Positions 18,369 through 27,447 of a stretch of DNA of 52,164 nt are shown one piece after another; the first letter of the stretch is position 1, and each line of letters begins with the position of its first letter. The DNA lies in the NCBI RefSeq assembly GCF_001283065.1, contig NZ_CDMK01000003.1, positions 102,892 through 155,055 of the forward strand. The letters are read 5' to 3'. Source of the stretch: Helicobacter heilmannii. GTDB taxonomy: Bacteria; Campylobacterota; Campylobacteria; Campylobacterales; Helicobacteraceae. The position numbers and the translations under genes are program-made. The notes below the pieces were generated by a model. The model did not search any database. It worked only from the letters and a program-made list of their open reading frames with translations, and was not told the origin of the DNA.

Positions 18369-19250
18369 TTAGTCCTCCTGTGTGGGCAAATGGTGTCTCT
18401 CCCTCATCTGTGCCTCTAGTCCCTGTACGCTTTTAAACATCCGTTGCCAGCGCACAGTGAATTTATCCCTGGGTTTTTCGCCCGCCTCTATACTGTTAGA
18501 CAAATTTAAACTAAAGTAAATGAACCACGGCGTGCCCACAATGTGGCTATAGGGCACACTCCCCCAAAAGCGCGAGTCACTACTGTCATCGCGGTTATCG
18601 CCAATCATAAAGTAATGATCGGGCGCGATTTTAGAATAAAACGCGTTTTCGCCATCTAGGTCTATGAGCTCCATGCCCACGCCCATTTGGCTTTGCAATT
18701 GATGGCTGGCAAGGGCGAGCATGATGGGGTAGGTTTGGTTGTGTTTGCTGTAAAAAATGCCTAAATGCTTGTCCTCATAGGGCGCAAAGACAAAGTCTTT
18801 GCCCAAGAATTGTTGCACTTTATGCTTAGCAAAGTGCTTAGAAATGTAATTAGGATCGGTGTCGCTCTCTTTAGGGTGCAAGTAAAAGCCATCTTGTTTA
18901 AAAATAACCTCATCGCCCCCGGTGGCAAAGAGCCGCTTAACATAGTAGCCCTTGTTGGTGGGCGGGATAAAGACCACCACCTCACCCCTTTGCGGGCGTT
19001 TGCCCTCGATTAAATGCCCGTTATGCTTAAAGTCGGGAAAGAGCGGAATGTCTATCCAAGGCAGGCGTGGAATGGGAATGCCATAGCTAAACTTCTTCAC
19101 AAAGAGCATGTCGCCCTCATAAAGAGTGCCAACCATGGAGCGCGAGGGGATAATGAAGGCTTGCGCCACAAAAAAAATCGCCAACAGCACTAAAATGATT
19201 GTCCCCGTCCAGCTCATCACAAAACGGCGCAACGCTTGAAAGAAACCCAT
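18369..19250 (-). CDS. lepB: Signal peptidase I
   Basis: Removes signal peptides from exported proteins at the periplasmic face of the inner membrane. The 293 residues begin with one membrane segment (about 14-34, SWTGTIILVLLAIFFVAQAF). The catalytic Ser lies in IPSRSMVGTL (about 35-44) and the Lys in GYYKVKRLFATGGDEV (general base, about 108). The late box GDNRDDSSDSRFWG, followed by VPYSHIVG, confirms the family. The ribosome site is AAGGGG. The order folD-lepB-rpiB corresponds to H. pylori HP0577-HP0574. Confidence 0.96.
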   Translation of the reverse strand: MGFFQALRRFVMSWTGTIILVLLAIFFVAQAFIIPSRSMVGTLYEGDMLFVKKFSYGIPIPRLPWIDIPLFPDFKHNGHLIEGKRPQRGEVVVFIPPTNKGYYVKRLFATGGDEVIFKQDGFYLHPKESDTDPNYISKHFAKHKVQQFLGKDFVFAPYEDKHLGIFYSKHNQTYPIMLALASHQLQSQMGVGMELIDLDGENAFYSKIAPDHYFMIGDNRDDSSDSRFWGSVPYSHIVGTPWFIYFSLNLSNSIEAGEKPRDKFTVRWQRMFKSVQGLEAQMRERHHLPTQED

Positions 19251-19269
19251 AAAACCCCTTAGTTAAAAT

Positions 19270-20118
19270 TTAAGCACAGCCCTTAGCGGCGTACAGAGTG
19301 TTCTGCAATAAACAAACGATCGTCATCGGCCCCACACCTTTTGGCACAGGGGTGATAAAACTCACCTTGCCTTCAAGCCCTTCAAAGTCCGCATCGCCCA
19401 CGACCTTGCCCCCCACTTTACTAATGCCAATATCCACCACCACAGCCCCCTCTTTGACCATGTCAGCTTTTAATAATTTGGGTTGCCCCACCCCCACGCA
19501 GACAATGTCCGCGTTTTTGGTGTAGAAACCCACATCTCTAGTCAAAATGTGGCATAAACTGATCGTCGCCCCCGCATTTAACATCAAAGATGCTAAAGGC
19601 TTACCTATGATATTGCTCGCCCCCACAATCGCCACATTCTTGCCCCTCACATCAATTTCATAATGCTCTAAAAGCTGCATCACCCCCATCGCCGTGGCGG
19701 GTAAAAACCCCGTGTATAGGCTGTTAGAATACACCCGCCCCACATTCAAGGGGTGGAAGCCATCCACATCCTTATGTGGGGCGATCGCCTCGATCACCCG
19801 CCTCGTGTCTATGTGTTTGGGTAGGGGCAGCTGGACTAAAATCCCATGCACGCTTACATCGCGGTTATAGCCATCCAGTAATTCCAACAACTCTGCTTGG
19901 GAGGTTTGCCCAGACAAGCTTTTAAGCACACAATCCATCCCCACTCTAGCGCAGGCTCTAGCTTTCATGTTGACATACAGCACGCTCGCATTGTCTGTGC
20001 CGAGCAACACCACCACAAGTTTAGGGCAAATTTGCCGGGTTTCTTGCAGAGTCTGCACCTCTTGGCGCAAAACCTCTTCTTTTAAGCGTGCCAGCGCGTA
20101 GCCATCTAATAAAACCAT
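19270..20118 (-). CDS. folD: Bifunctional methylenetetrahydrofolate dehydrogenase/cyclohydrolase
   Basis: Converts methylene-THF to formyl-THF through the NADP-dependent dehydrogenase and cyclohydrolase activities. The 282 residues fit the family. The catalytic Lys region is [14 protein letters not shown] (about 48-61), then [14 protein letters not shown] (about 94-107), the DVDGFHPLN signature, and the NADP site [14 protein letters not shown] near 164. The C-terminal [15 protein letters not shown] is the family signature 2. A TATAAT-containing divergent promoter lies upstream, and lepB follows after 19 bases. Confidence 0.97.
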   Translation of the reverse strand: MVLLDGYALARLKEEVLRQEVQTLQETRQICPKLVVVLLGTDNASVLYVNMKARACARVGMDCVLKSLSGQTSQAELLELLDGYNRDVSVHGILVQLPLPKHIDTRRVIEAIAPHKDVDGFHPLNVGRVYSNSLYTGFLPATAMGVMQLLEHYEIDVRGKNVAIVGASNIIGKPLASLMLNAGATISLCHILTRDVGFYTKNADIVCVGVGQPKLLKADMVKEGAVVVDIGISKVGGKVVGDADFEGLEGKVSFITPVPKGVGPMTIVCLLQNTLYAAKGCA

Positions 20119-20147
20119 CGCCCAACTTACTTTGAATTTTTTACGCT

Positions 20148-20155
20148 ATTATAAT
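20148..20155. promoter_or_regulatory. Overlapping divergent -10 boxes (folD / cytochrome c)
   Basis: The eight bases ATTATAAT contain TATAAT on both strands: minus 20153-20148 for folD and plus 20150-20155 for the cytochrome gene. The two starts are 30 and 24 bases away, giving very short leaders in both directions. RNA polymerase can probably occupy only one orientation at a time. Confidence 0.6.
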
Positions 20156-20178
20156 CAAAAATTATTGAAAGAAACGGC

Positions 20179-20547
20179 TTGCTTAAACAAAGTGTGCTTT
20201 TAATCGGTATTTTGCTTGTGGGTCTCTTTGGTGCAGACAAGCCCAAAGACGGCAGTTTCATCACCATTTTAGAGTATGGCAAGGAACTTTATAAAAACCC
20301 TAGAAACATCAGTTGCGTGAAGTGCCACGGGATTGGCGGGCGGGGGCAAGTCATCACTCGCTACACCACCGCCACCAACCAAGAGCGCATTTTTAAAGCC
20401 CCCCCCATCAACAACTTCGCCAATGTTACAGACTTTACCAACGCCCTCGATCGGGCTAAATCCATCATGCCCCGCTACAACCTCACCCCAGATGAGATCA
20501 AAGCCATTTACTACTACCTGCGCTCCACTAAGGACAAGCAGCCCTAA
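20179..20547 (+). CDS. Periplasmic monohaem c-type cytochrome
   Basis: A 122-residue exported protein. Residues 1-19 form a signal peptide ([19 protein letters not shown]). The haem-c motif CVKCH is near residue 41-45 and the likely distal ligand Met is in [22 protein letters not shown] (about 95), giving a class I cytochrome c fold. It presumably carries electrons in the periplasm, for example to or from the bc1 complex, the cbb3 oxidase or a peroxidase; the partner cannot be read from the sequence. The start is a TTG at 20179 because no ATG fits, and the ribosome site is weak (GAAAGAAACGG). It is convergent with thiC with a 4-base overlap. Confidence 0.88.
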   Translation: MLKQSVLLIGILLVGLFGADKPKDGSFITILEYGKELYKNPRNISCVKCHGIGGRGQVITRYTTATNQERIFKAPPINNFANVTDFTNALDRAKSIMPRYNLTPDEIKAIYYYLRSTKDKQP

Positions 20548-21878
20548 GCCCCTTTATAGTTTTTAAAAATGTCTTGGCTCACCTTATAGCTACAGAACTT
20601 AGGCCCGCACATGGAGCAAAACTCTGCCTCTTTAAAGACCTCTTGGGGCAGGGCTTCATCGTGGTATTCTCGCGCCCTGTCGGGATCAAGGGCGAGTTCA
20701 AATTGTTTGTTCCACTCAAAGGCATACCGTGCATCGCTCATCAAGTCATCGCGCACCCGTGCATTGACACGCCCCCTAGCAATGTCAGCCGCATGCGCGG
20801 CGATTTTATAGGCGAGTATCCCCTCTCTTACATCTTTAGCATTAGGCAAGCCCAAATGCTCTTTAGGCGTAACATAACAGAGCATCGCCACGCCCTTATA
20901 AGCCGCCAAGCACGCTCCGATCGCACTGGCGATGTGGTCGTAGCCAGCCGCGATGTCTGTCACCAAGGGCCCTAGCACATAAAAGGGGGCATCGTTACAC
21001 AATTCTTTTTGCAATTTGACATTGCGCTCGATTTGATTCAAGGGCACATGCCCGGGGCCTTCAATCATCACCTGCACATCTTTTTCATAGGCTCTCTTAG
21101 CCAGCTCACCAAGCACCTTTAATTCGGCAAATTGCGCGGTGTCGCTGGCATCAGCCAAACACCCGGGACGCAACGAATCGCCCAAACTCAAAGACACATC
21201 ATACTCTTGGCAAATCGCCAAAATGTCATCAAAAGCTTCGTAAAAGGGGTTTTGTTTGTGATAGTGCATCATCCAAGAGGCCATCAAACTCCCCCCACGG
21301 CTCACAATCCCCATTTTACGGCGGCTCACAAAGGGCATATGCTCGAGCAAAAACCCGCAGTGGATGGTGAAGTAACTCACGCCTTGTTTGGCTTGTTTTT
21401 CGAGCACGGCTAGCATCGTGTCTATGTCTAGTTTCATCACATCGTTGTTCACATCGTGCAGGATTTGGTACATGGGCACGGTGCCAATGGGCACGCTGGA
21501 GGTAGCAATGATTTCTTGACGGATCGCATCCAAATCCCCGCCCGTGGATAAATCCATCACTGTATCCGCCCCATATTTAATGGCAATCTGCAACTTTTCC
21601 ACTTCCCCTTGGGCGGAGTGGATGATCGCCGAACTGCCGATATTGGCGTTGATTTTGGTCTTAAGCGCAATGCCTATTCCCATAGGCTCTAAATTCCTAT
21701 GCCGGATATTGGCAGGGATAATCAAGCGCCCTTTGGCGACTTCTTTACGCACCAATTCGGGACTTAATTCCTCCACATTGGCAACATAGTGCATTTCTTC
21801 GGTGATGATCCCCTTTTTAGCGTAGTGTAGTTGGGTTTTAATGCGCTGGGTGCGCTTGTCTAGGTAATCTCGTGGCAT
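20544..21878 (-). CDS. thiC: Phosphomethylpyrimidine synthase ThiC
   Basis: Radical-SAM enzyme that rearranges AIR to HMP-P, the pyrimidine half of thiamine. At 444 residues it is the short ThiC form without the N-terminal extension. The 4Fe-4S motif CSMCGPKFC lies near the C-terminus (about 425-433). Other ThiC elements are [47 protein letters not shown] and [19 protein letters not shown]. The typical thi-box sequence was not found upstream. Genes for the rest of the pathway, apart from thiG at 43831-44607, are not in the window. Confidence 0.97.
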   Translation of the reverse strand: MPRDYLDKRTQRIKTQLHYAKKGIITEEMHYVANVEELSPELVRKEVAKGRLIIPANIRHRNLEPMGIGIALKTKINANIGSSAIIHSAQGEVEKLQIAIKYGADTVMDLSTGGDLDAIRQEIIATSSVPIGTVPMYQILHDVNNDVMKLDIDTMLAVLEKQAKQGVSYFTIHCGFLLEHMPFVSRRKMGIVSRGGSLMASWMMHYHKQNPFYEAFDDILAICQEYDVSLSLGDSLRPGCLADASDTAQFAELKVLGELAKRAYEKDVQVMIEGPGHVPLNQIERNVKLQKELCNDAPFYVLGPLVTDIAAGYDHIASAIGACLAAYKGVAMLCYVTPKEHLGLPNAKDVREGILAYKIAAHAADIARGRVNARVRDDLMSDARYAFEWNKQFELALDPDRAREYHDEALPQEVFKEAEFCSMCGPKFCSYKVSQDIFKNYKGA

Positions 21879-22053
21879 GCTGCTCCTTATTCTTGGTTTA
21901 TCAAAAACACCACACTAACACAAGCGTGTAAATGTAGGCTTAAAAACGCGCCCTAACACCCCTTTAAGCTAGAAAATACTAAAATCCATTTCTATTTTCC
22001 ATGGTCTAGCTTAGAGTCAGTTGGTGGGGGTGAAATTCACCTAAAGGGTCTGT

Positions 22054-23235
22054 TTGCAACCACGCCAAGATCTTTCGCTCATTTTAGCTGCCGCAGGGAC
22101 AAGCAGCCGCTTTAATCCCCATTTACCCGATTTTCCACACATTAAAAAACAATTTTGGCGTTTAAACGGCGTGCCTCTAGTGCAAAAGGTCTATGAAGAT
22201 TTTAACCATTTAGGGCTATTTGCGCAGATTTTTATCTTGGTGTCTAACCGCTTAGAACGAGTTTATTTAGAACAGCTTTTATGCGGCATCAATTTAAGCA
22301 TTTTGGTGGGCGGGGCCAGCCGCCAAGAGTCGGTGCAAATCGCCCTAGAGCGCGTGCAAACCCCCCTGGTGATGGTGAGCGACATTGCCCGCTACCAAAT
22401 AGACTTTAGAGTGCTAGAGCGGCTCTTAGAGCGCATGCAAGGCGGACTAGATTGTGTCGCCCCGGCGATCAGCTCTACGGACACGATGGTCTATTACAAC
22501 CCCACCGCCATCCCCCCCTATCAAGCCCTAGATCGCAAGCGGGCTTTAAGGGTACAAACCCCCCAAATTTGCCGTACTTCTGTGCTAAAGCAAGCCTACA
22601 AGGCGGGGGAATTTACCGATGAAAGCAGTGCCATTTTAGGCATCGGCGCGCATGTGGCCTACATTGAGGGCAGCCCCACATTAGACAAGCTCACCTACGC
22701 CCACGACCTGCCCCCCCACAGCACCCGCACCACGACCCACACCGGGCTAGGCTTTGATGTGCATGGCTTTGAAGTGGGTCGGGTGATGAAGCTGGGAGGG
22801 ATTGTGATCGATCCTAGCGATTGTGTAGATTGCGGGTTTAAGGCGCACAGCGATGGGGATGTGCTCTTGCACGCGCTCATAGACGCGCTCTTGGGGGCCA
22901 TTGGCGGCGGCGACATAGGGCTGTATTACAGCGACAAAGACCCTAGTTTCAAAAATAAGGATTCGGCACAAATGTTACAAGAAATTTACCAACTCGCACA
23001 GAGTGTGGGGCATTTTGTAGAAAGGATAGACATGACTCTTTTTGCCGACATGCCTAAAATTGCCCCTTATAGGGCATTGATTAAGCGAAATTTGGCAGAA
23101 TTGCTAGACATGAAAGTAGCAAACATTAACCTAAAAGCCACCACCTTTGAGGGGCTGGGCTTTGTGGGTAGAAAGGAAGGCGTGGGCGTGCAAGTCTTGG
23201 TGCAAAGCCGCGCTCTATGGGTTACCCATGAATAA
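22054..23235 (+). CDS. ispDF: IspD-IspF fusion (MEP pathway)
   Basis: Bifunctional enzyme of isoprenoid synthesis. Residues 1-225 are the IspD cytidylyltransferase (LILAAAGTSSRF, about 8-19, binds CTP; RVQTPQICRTS near 168). Residues 228-393 are IspF, the MEcPP synthase (TGLGFDVHGFEVG with the metal DxH, DCGFKAHSDGDVLLHALIDALLG, then IGLYYSDKDPSFKNKDS). The fusion is normal in Campylobacterota. The start is TTG at 22054 with AAAGGG seven bases upstream. Its product path leads through to IspA at 50431-51336, with dxr at 33300-34400. It overlaps the next gene by 8 bases (ATGAATAA). Confidence 0.95.
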   Translation: MQPRQDLSLILAAAGTSSRFNPHLPDFPHIKKQFWRLNGVPLVQKVYEDFNHLGLFAQIFILVSNRLERVYLEQLLCGINLSILVGGASRQESVQIALERVQTPLVMVSDIARYQIDFRVLERLLERMQGGLDCVAPAISSTDTMVYYNPTAIPPYQALDRKRALRVQTPQICRTSVLKQAYKAGEFTDESSAILGIGAHVAYIEGSPTLDKLTYAHDLPPHSTRTTTHTGLGFDVHGFEVGRVMKLGGIVIDPSDCVDCGFKAHSDGDVLLHALIDALLGAIGGGDIGLYYSDKDPSFKNKDSAQMLQEIYQLAQSVGHFVERIDMTLFADMPKIAPYRALIKRNLAELLDMKVANINLKATTFEGLGFVGRKEGVGVQVLVQSRALWVTHE

Positions 23236-24145
23236 AGTTGGCAGTGTTTTAATCATTGAGGATGAGGTGCATTTGGCCCAAAGCATTCACTCCGCTCTAA
23301 GCAGTGCGGGCTATCAATGCCAAAGTGCCACGAGCATCTTCCATCACTTCAAAGAGGATTACGATGTGATCTTGCTCTCGTCTAAGGCGTGCGTGGATCG
23401 GTGCGAGCTCTTTGTGCGCAAGAACGCCGGGGCGATCATCATCATCATGTCCTCTTTTGTGAGCGAGGATGGAGTCAACCGCCCCCTAAAAGCGGGGGCC
23501 AAAGACTACATTCTAAAGCCCTTTAAAATGGAGGAGCTCTTAAGAAAAATCACCTACCACCGCTCTTACCAAAAGGCGATCGAACGGGCAAGTATGTATG
23601 AAAAATATCTAGATTTTAGCACCCAAAACTGCGAGGTGGATGTGCGCGCTGATCACAGCTTCCCCTTGATCTTACAAAGCCATGCACAGATTGGAGCGGA
23701 CATGTTCGTCTTGAATTACGCCCGCTTGCACGGCTTTTACTTGGAGTTTTTCTCCTTAAAAAACCTAGAGGATCTGCCAAAGCAGCCCAAGTGTTCTAAA
23801 CACTCCGAGCGCTCTTGCATCGCCTACTTCACGCATTTGGAAGTGCTGAGTTTAAAGGAGAGAGAGAGGTTTTTAAGCACTCTTGAAACCCACAACGCCA
23901 TTGTGAGCTTTGTGGGGCAAGAGAGTTTAGACTACGCGAATTTGCTCTCTTTAGAGAGCAGCCAACCCGCCTTGTCCTTCAATTTGCTCTCCATCCAAGA
24001 CTACGAGAAAAGTGCCATCCAGCAATTCAGTGCGTCTTACACCGACACCGAGCTTGCTAAGCGCCTAGGCATCAGCCGCAAGTCCCTTTGGGAAAAACGC
24101 CGCCGCTACAACCTGCCTAGAAAACCGCCCCAATTAGAGGCTTAA
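23228..24145 (+). CDS. HP1021-type orphan response regulator
   Basis: A 305-residue regulator. The start is ATG 23228 (MNKVGSVLIIEDEVHL), which overlaps the ispDF stop; the frame is open upstream only because it shadows ispDF. The receiver-like domain (1-115) keeps the acidic pair IEDE but has Ser-Ser at the position where the phospho-acceptor Asp should be (DVILLSSKAC), so phosphorylation is not expected. A long middle domain follows, and a Fis-type helix-turn-helix closes the protein (DTELAKRLGISRKSLWEKRRRY, about 270-292). By my count the protein has exactly six cysteines, as in H. pylori HP1021, a redox-responsive regulator that also binds oriC. The ispDF-HP1021 order is conserved. A role in redox and replication control is inferred from the homologue. 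Confidence 0.9.
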   Translation: MNKVGSVLIIEDEVHLAQSIHSALSSAGYQCQSATSIFHHFKEDYDVILLSSKACVDRCELFVRKNAGAIIIIMSSFVSEDGVNRPLKAGAKDYILKPFKMEELLRKITYHRSYQKAIERASMYEKYLDFSTQNCEVDVRADHSFPLILQSHAQIGADMFVLNYARLHGFYLEFFSLKNLEDLPKQPKCSKHSERSCIAYFTHLEVLSLKERERFLSTLETHNAIVSFVGQESLDYANLLSLESSQPALSFNLLSIQDYEKSAIQQFSASYTDTELAKRLGISRKSLWEKRRRYNLPRKPPQLEA

Positions 24146-24157
24146 GTTTTACGGACG

Positions 24158-24715
24158 CTAGGCTTTTGCCAGCACCAGCGCAAAGGCGACTTTTACCCCC
24201 GCGGCTTTGAGGGTTTGAATCGCTTGGCACAGGGTCGTGCCTGTAGTTAAGACATCATCCACCAAAAAGTAAGCCAAACGAGAATCGCCTTTAAAAACAA
24301 AACCCTTGGGGTTTTGCTTGCGAAACTCCAAACTTTGCCCGGCGTAGGTGATGTTTTTTATGGCGCGTAATTTGTTATAAACGGGTTTGCAAGGGCTGTT
24401 AGCGCAGAGCGCGCGGGCGATGGCGGCGGTGTGGGAATAGCCCCGCTTGATGTGATCGTCAATGGGCAGGGCATAAAGCGACTCTTGCAGCAATGGCTTT
24501 AACAGGCTCTGCACCCTTGAGGCCAAAAGGGGCAAAAGGCGGCTGCCTACAAGGCTGTATTTGCTCTTTAACAGCAGCTCAATGTCATCATAGGCATAAA
24601 AGCTCAAAACGGGGATGTGCTCTAGTCTGTGGGTCTGTAGACGCGGGACTAGCTCAGTGTAGCAGCGCTTGCAAAGGGGTTTAAAACTCCACACCCCGCA
24701 GCTAAAACAGCGCAT
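24158..24715 (-). CDS. comFC: ComFC-like phosphoribosyltransferase-fold protein
   Basis: A 185-residue protein with an N-terminal zinc-ribbon (CFSC and CKRC, residues 3-6 and 15-18) and a phosphoribosyltransferase core with LPIDDHIKRGYSHTAAIAR (about 91-109) and the PRPP-like loop FLVDDVLTTGTTLCQA (about 150-165). ComFC proteins are needed for the last steps of DNA uptake during natural transformation; a biochemical role in PRPP binding is known for the family. Start ATG 24715 lies directly after the chemoreceptor stop, so the two are probably co-transcribed. Confidence 0.9.
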   Translation of the reverse strand: MRCFSCGVWSFKPLCKRCYTELVPRLQTHRLEHIPVLSFYAYDDIELLLKSKYSLVGSRLLPLLASRVQSLLKPLLQESLYALPIDDHIKRGYSHTAAIARALCANSPCKPVYNKLRAIKNITYAGQSLEFRKQNPKGFVFKGDSRLAYFLVDDVLTTGTTLCQAIQTLKAAGVKVAFALVLAKA

Positions 24716-26311
24716 TTAGACCTTGAACTTTTGGAACTCCCCAGCCAGTTCTTGGTTTTTCTGTACAATTTGGGTGCTGTGGTTCTCCAAATTGTTGCGC
24801 ACTTCCTTGACTTGCGCAAAGATTTGGATGAACTCATTGATGACTTGGTTGAGTTCATCCATTTTTGCCACCACGACCTTATTCTGCTCCACGGTGTTTT
24901 GAGACTTCTTTTTGGTTTGGACTAAATTGTCCTTGGCATTTTGCGCATCTGTGATGAGAAGCGAAGTTTTCTCCGACACTGCTTGCGACTGTGCCGCGCC
25001 ATTTTGCACCCGCTCGCCCATGTTTTCAATGCTTTGCGTCACCATGTTCACCATTGCCGTGATTTCGCCCAAAGATTTTTGCGTTTTTTCGGCGAGATTA
25101 CGCACTTCATCGGCCACCACGGCAAAGCCGCGCCCATGCTCGCCCGCCCGCGCGGCTTCAATGGCAGCGTTTAGGGCGAGAAGGTTGGTTTGGTTGGCGA
25201 TTTCCTCGATGATAGAGAGGACATTTTTAATCTCGGAGGCATGTTTGACCAACTCGATGGAGTCTGTAGCGATCTCTTGTTGGGCCTGCACGGACTCTAG
25301 AATGGAATCCACCGAGTTTTGGATTTGGGTGATGAACTCGTTTAAGATGGTGTCGGTGGCATCTAAATTTTCAATCGTTTCATTCAAATTACTTTGCGCG
25401 AGGCGCAAACTTTCACCGGCTTCTTGGTTGATGGCCTTTAGGTTTTCCACCGAATCCATTTCCTTGTGGGCGGCTTTTCTTAGCGTGTCTGTGGACTCTT
25501 TTAAAGCTTGCCCCACTTGATTATTGTCCTCCACAATGTTCTTACCGATTTTTACAATCTCAGCGATCTTGGCAATGAACTGGTCCACATAGCCCGCGAC
25601 CATACCTACCTCATCATTACTTTGGATATTTAAGCGGCGGGTTAAATCCGCCTCTTTGGAGGAGACCAGGTCTTTTGCAGTGTCTTTCAGGTGGTTTAGG
25701 GGTTTTGTAACCCTTCGTTGCACGACTAACAGGAGCAACACGATGATGGCAACAGAGATGACAATCATCCATGAGAGGGTTTTCATGCTAAAGGTACGGG
25801 CGTTGTTGTAGGCATTCTCTAAGGAGAATTTGACTTCCATCACCCCGATCATGTCCCCGGCTTTGTTGTTGACATGGCACTTCACACAAGCCGCATTGCC
25901 CACTAAGGGCTGCAAAACCAACACATGTCTTTTGCGTCCTTGCCCTTCCACATAAACACCTAGTGGGGTTTTGGGGTTGTCAAAGTAATTGCGGATACGA
26001 GGGTCTCTGGTGAACTCTGTGTGCAAACCAAAAAGTTTAATGTCCCCCTTTCCTGGGTAGAACTTCATTTTCACACCGGGCAACTTGTTGCTGTCTGCGA
26101 TCGCCTTGTAGATCGCATCCGTGGTCCCTACGGCGATGGCTTGCACGATGGTATTGATGATGGAGGTGTTGATGCTTTTAGCCGCTTCTTTACCCTGGTT
26201 TTCAGCCATTTTGGCATAATCTTTTTGGATGAGGAGAAAAATCAACAAGGCAAAGAGGCTGAGTAAGATCACGAGGTATGTTAGGGCCCGGGTTTGCATA
26301 CTTTTAAACAT
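24716..26311 (-). CDS. Methyl-accepting chemotaxis protein with a c-haem periplasmic sensor
   Basis: A transmembrane chemoreceptor of about 531 residues. The first membrane segment is at about residues 10-30, the periplasmic sensor at about 31-185, and the second membrane segment at about 186-206 ([18 protein letters not shown]). A HAMP domain (about 207-260) and the cytoplasmic signalling domain follow. The sensor carries CVKCH (about 142-146), a haem-c attachment motif, in a DUF3365/Tll0287-like arrangement with [14 protein letters not shown] upstream. The signalling tip [24 protein letters not shown] is canonical. Starts considered: GTG at 26323, GTG at 26317 and ATG at 26311; the ATG is used, with AAGGAG 11 bases upstream. 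It probably senses redox state, oxygen or NO through haem; the ligand is not known. It is the only receptor gene in the window. Confidence 0.88.
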   Translation of the reverse strand: MFKSMQTRALTYLVILLSLFALLIFLLIQKDYAKMAENQGKEAAKSINTSIINTIVQAIAVGTTDAIYKAIADSNKLPGVKMKFYPGKGDIKLFGLHTEFTRDPRIRNYFDNPKTPLGVYVEGQGRKRHVLVLQPLVGNAACVKCHVNNKAGDMIGVMEVKFSLENAYNNARTFSMKTLSWMIVISVAIIVLLLLVVQRRVTKPLNHLKDTAKDLVSSKEADLTRRLNIQSNDEVGMVAGYVDQFIAKIAEIVKIGKNIVEDNNQVGQALKESTDTLRKAAHKEMDSVENLKAINQEAGESLRLAQSNLNETIENLDATDTILNEFITQIQNSVDSILESVQAQQEIATDSIELVKHASEIKNVLSIIEEIANQTNLLALNAAIEAARAGEHGRGFAVVADEVRNLAEKTQKSLGEITAMVNMVTQSIENMGERVQNGAAQSQAVSEKTSLLITDAQNAKDNLVQTKKKSQNTVEQNKVVVAKMDELNQVINEFIQIFAQVKEVRNNLENHSTQIVQKNQELAGEFQKFKV

Positions 26312-26345
26312 AAACACGCGCACTCCTTGGGATTAAATCTTCTTT

Positions 26346-26356
26346 ATCATATCATA
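26346..26356 (-). promoter_or_regulatory. Candidate -10 boxes of the chemoreceptor gene
   Basis: Two overlapping minus-strand TATGAT hexamers (26356-26351 and 26351-26346) lie 35-45 bases before the receptor start in an A/T-rich 50-bp gap after tsaD. Which one is used is not decidable by eye. Confidence 0.4.
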
Positions 26357-26377
26357 ACAAATTCATAACAAATAAAG

Positions 26378-27397
26378 TTAATTGATAGAGAGCAAACGGG
26401 TGTGTGGGCTGATGTCTAGGGTGTCTATTGAATAAAAGTCTTTATTTTTGTAACATTCCACACCCAGCCGTGCCACCATCGCCGCGTTGTCGCTGCAAAA
26501 CTCTAGGGGGGCCAATAATAAACTACACCCGAAATCTGCACAACACGCCTTAATCTGCTCTCTAATGTAGTGATTCGCGCTCACCCCCCCCACCAGCCCC
26601 AAAGTTTTAATGGGGCTCTTTGCCAAATAACGGCGCAGGTTTTGGAGCAAATGGGCGGTGGCTATCTCTTGAAACCCCGCACACAAACGGGCCTTAAAGT
26701 CCTCGCTTAAAATCCCTTTTTCGCTCTCTTTTAAAATGGCTAGCCTCACCGCGTTTTTCAGCCCCGAGAAACTAAAGGCAAGTCCCTGGTATTCTTTGAG
26801 TGGCAGGGGAAATTTCAGCCCTTCTTGTAGTGGGCAGGCTTTGGCTAACTTTTCCACAATAGGCCCGCCCGGATAGCCTAGCCCTAGCATTTTAGACACC
26901 TTGTCAAAACTCTCGCCTAGACTGTCGTCCATGCTTTGGGCGATGATGTGCATGCTTTGGGAGCTATGCGCTTCTACGATTAAAGTGTGCCCACCAGACA
27001 CGAGCAATATACTTAGAGGAAATGTGGCTGGCTTGTCAATGAAAAGTGAAAAAATGTGCGCTTGTAGGTGGTCTATGGAAATTAGGGGGATTTTTAAGCC
27101 CAAAGCCAGGGTTTTAGCTAACATGAGCCCTTCTAAGAGCGTCACACTTAGCCCCGGACAGGTGGTGATGGCGATGGCTTTAAGGGCGTTAAAGCTGCCT
27201 AAAAAATCCCTTGCCTTCTTAGCTAAAATGGGAAGATTGAGCGCGTGCAAACGCGAGGCAAGTTCTGGCACCACACCCCCATAGGGGCTATGTGCACTCT
27301 CTTGGGAGATTTTAGAGTGCCAACACAATTTAGCACTCTGCATGTCCGTGAGTGCGAGTGCGCTGTCATCGCAACTGCTTTCAATACCAAGCAACAT
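26378..27397 (-). CDS. tsaD: tRNA threonylcarbamoyladenosine transferase TsaD
   Basis: Transfers the threonylcarbamoyl group to A37 of ANN-decoding tRNAs, working with TsaB/TsaE and TsaC. The 339 residues match the family. The N-terminal GIESSCDDSALAL (about 4-16) opens the ASKHA fold. The metal histidines are in ISIDHLQAHIFSLF (about 105-118), followed by LLVSGGHTLIVEA and DDSLGESFDKVSKMLGLGYPGG. The C-terminal LEFCSDNAAMVARLG carries the conserved Asp. It faces the agmatine deiminase gene across a 50-bp divergent region. Confidence 0.96.
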   Translation of the reverse strand: MLLGIESSCDDSALALTDMQSAKLCWHSKISQESAHSPYGGVVPELASRLHALNLPILAKKARDFLGSFNALKAIAITTCPGLSVTLLEGLMLAKTLALGLKIPLISIDHLQAHIFSLFIDKPATFPLSILLVSGGHTLIVEAHSSQSMHIIAQSMDDSLGESFDKVSKMLGLGYPGGPIVEKLAKACPLQEGLKFPLPLKEYQGLAFSFSGLKNAVRLAILKESEKGILSEDFKARLCAGFQEIATAHLLQNLRRYLAKSPIKTLGLVGGVSANHYIREQIKACCADFGCSLLLAPLEFCSDNAAMVARLGVECYKNKDFYSIDTLDISPHTRLLSIN

Positions 27398-27413
27398 AAT
27401 ACCCCTTGTGCGC

Positions 27414-27419
27414 TATAAT
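27414..27419 (+). promoter_or_regulatory. -10 box of the agmatine deiminase operon
   Basis: TATAAT on the plus strand, preceded by CGC, lies 29 bases before the ATG at 27448. It is the likely start point for the deiminase-hypF-hypE cluster. AAAGGG at 27439-27444 is the ribosome site. Confidence 0.6.
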
Positions 27420-27447
27420 GGACGGGCTATTATACTAAAGGGATTGC

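Noticed and set aside
22028-22044. GGGTGAAATTCACC resembling part of an FMN riboswitch
   Set aside because: The other conserved helices are missing and the downstream gene is ispDF, not a flavin gene. It is a small inverted repeat only.
21879-22053. Possible TPP riboswitch upstream of thiC
   Set aside because: The conserved CTGAGA and the second thi-box element could not be found on the minus strand here; only a short GGTG/CACC hairpin near the ispDF ribosome site is present.
24912-25520. Long plus-strand frame of 202 codons opposite the chemoreceptor gene
   Set aside because: Antisense to the conserved signalling domain; its Ser/Ala-rich sequence is the typical mirror of receptor coding DNA.
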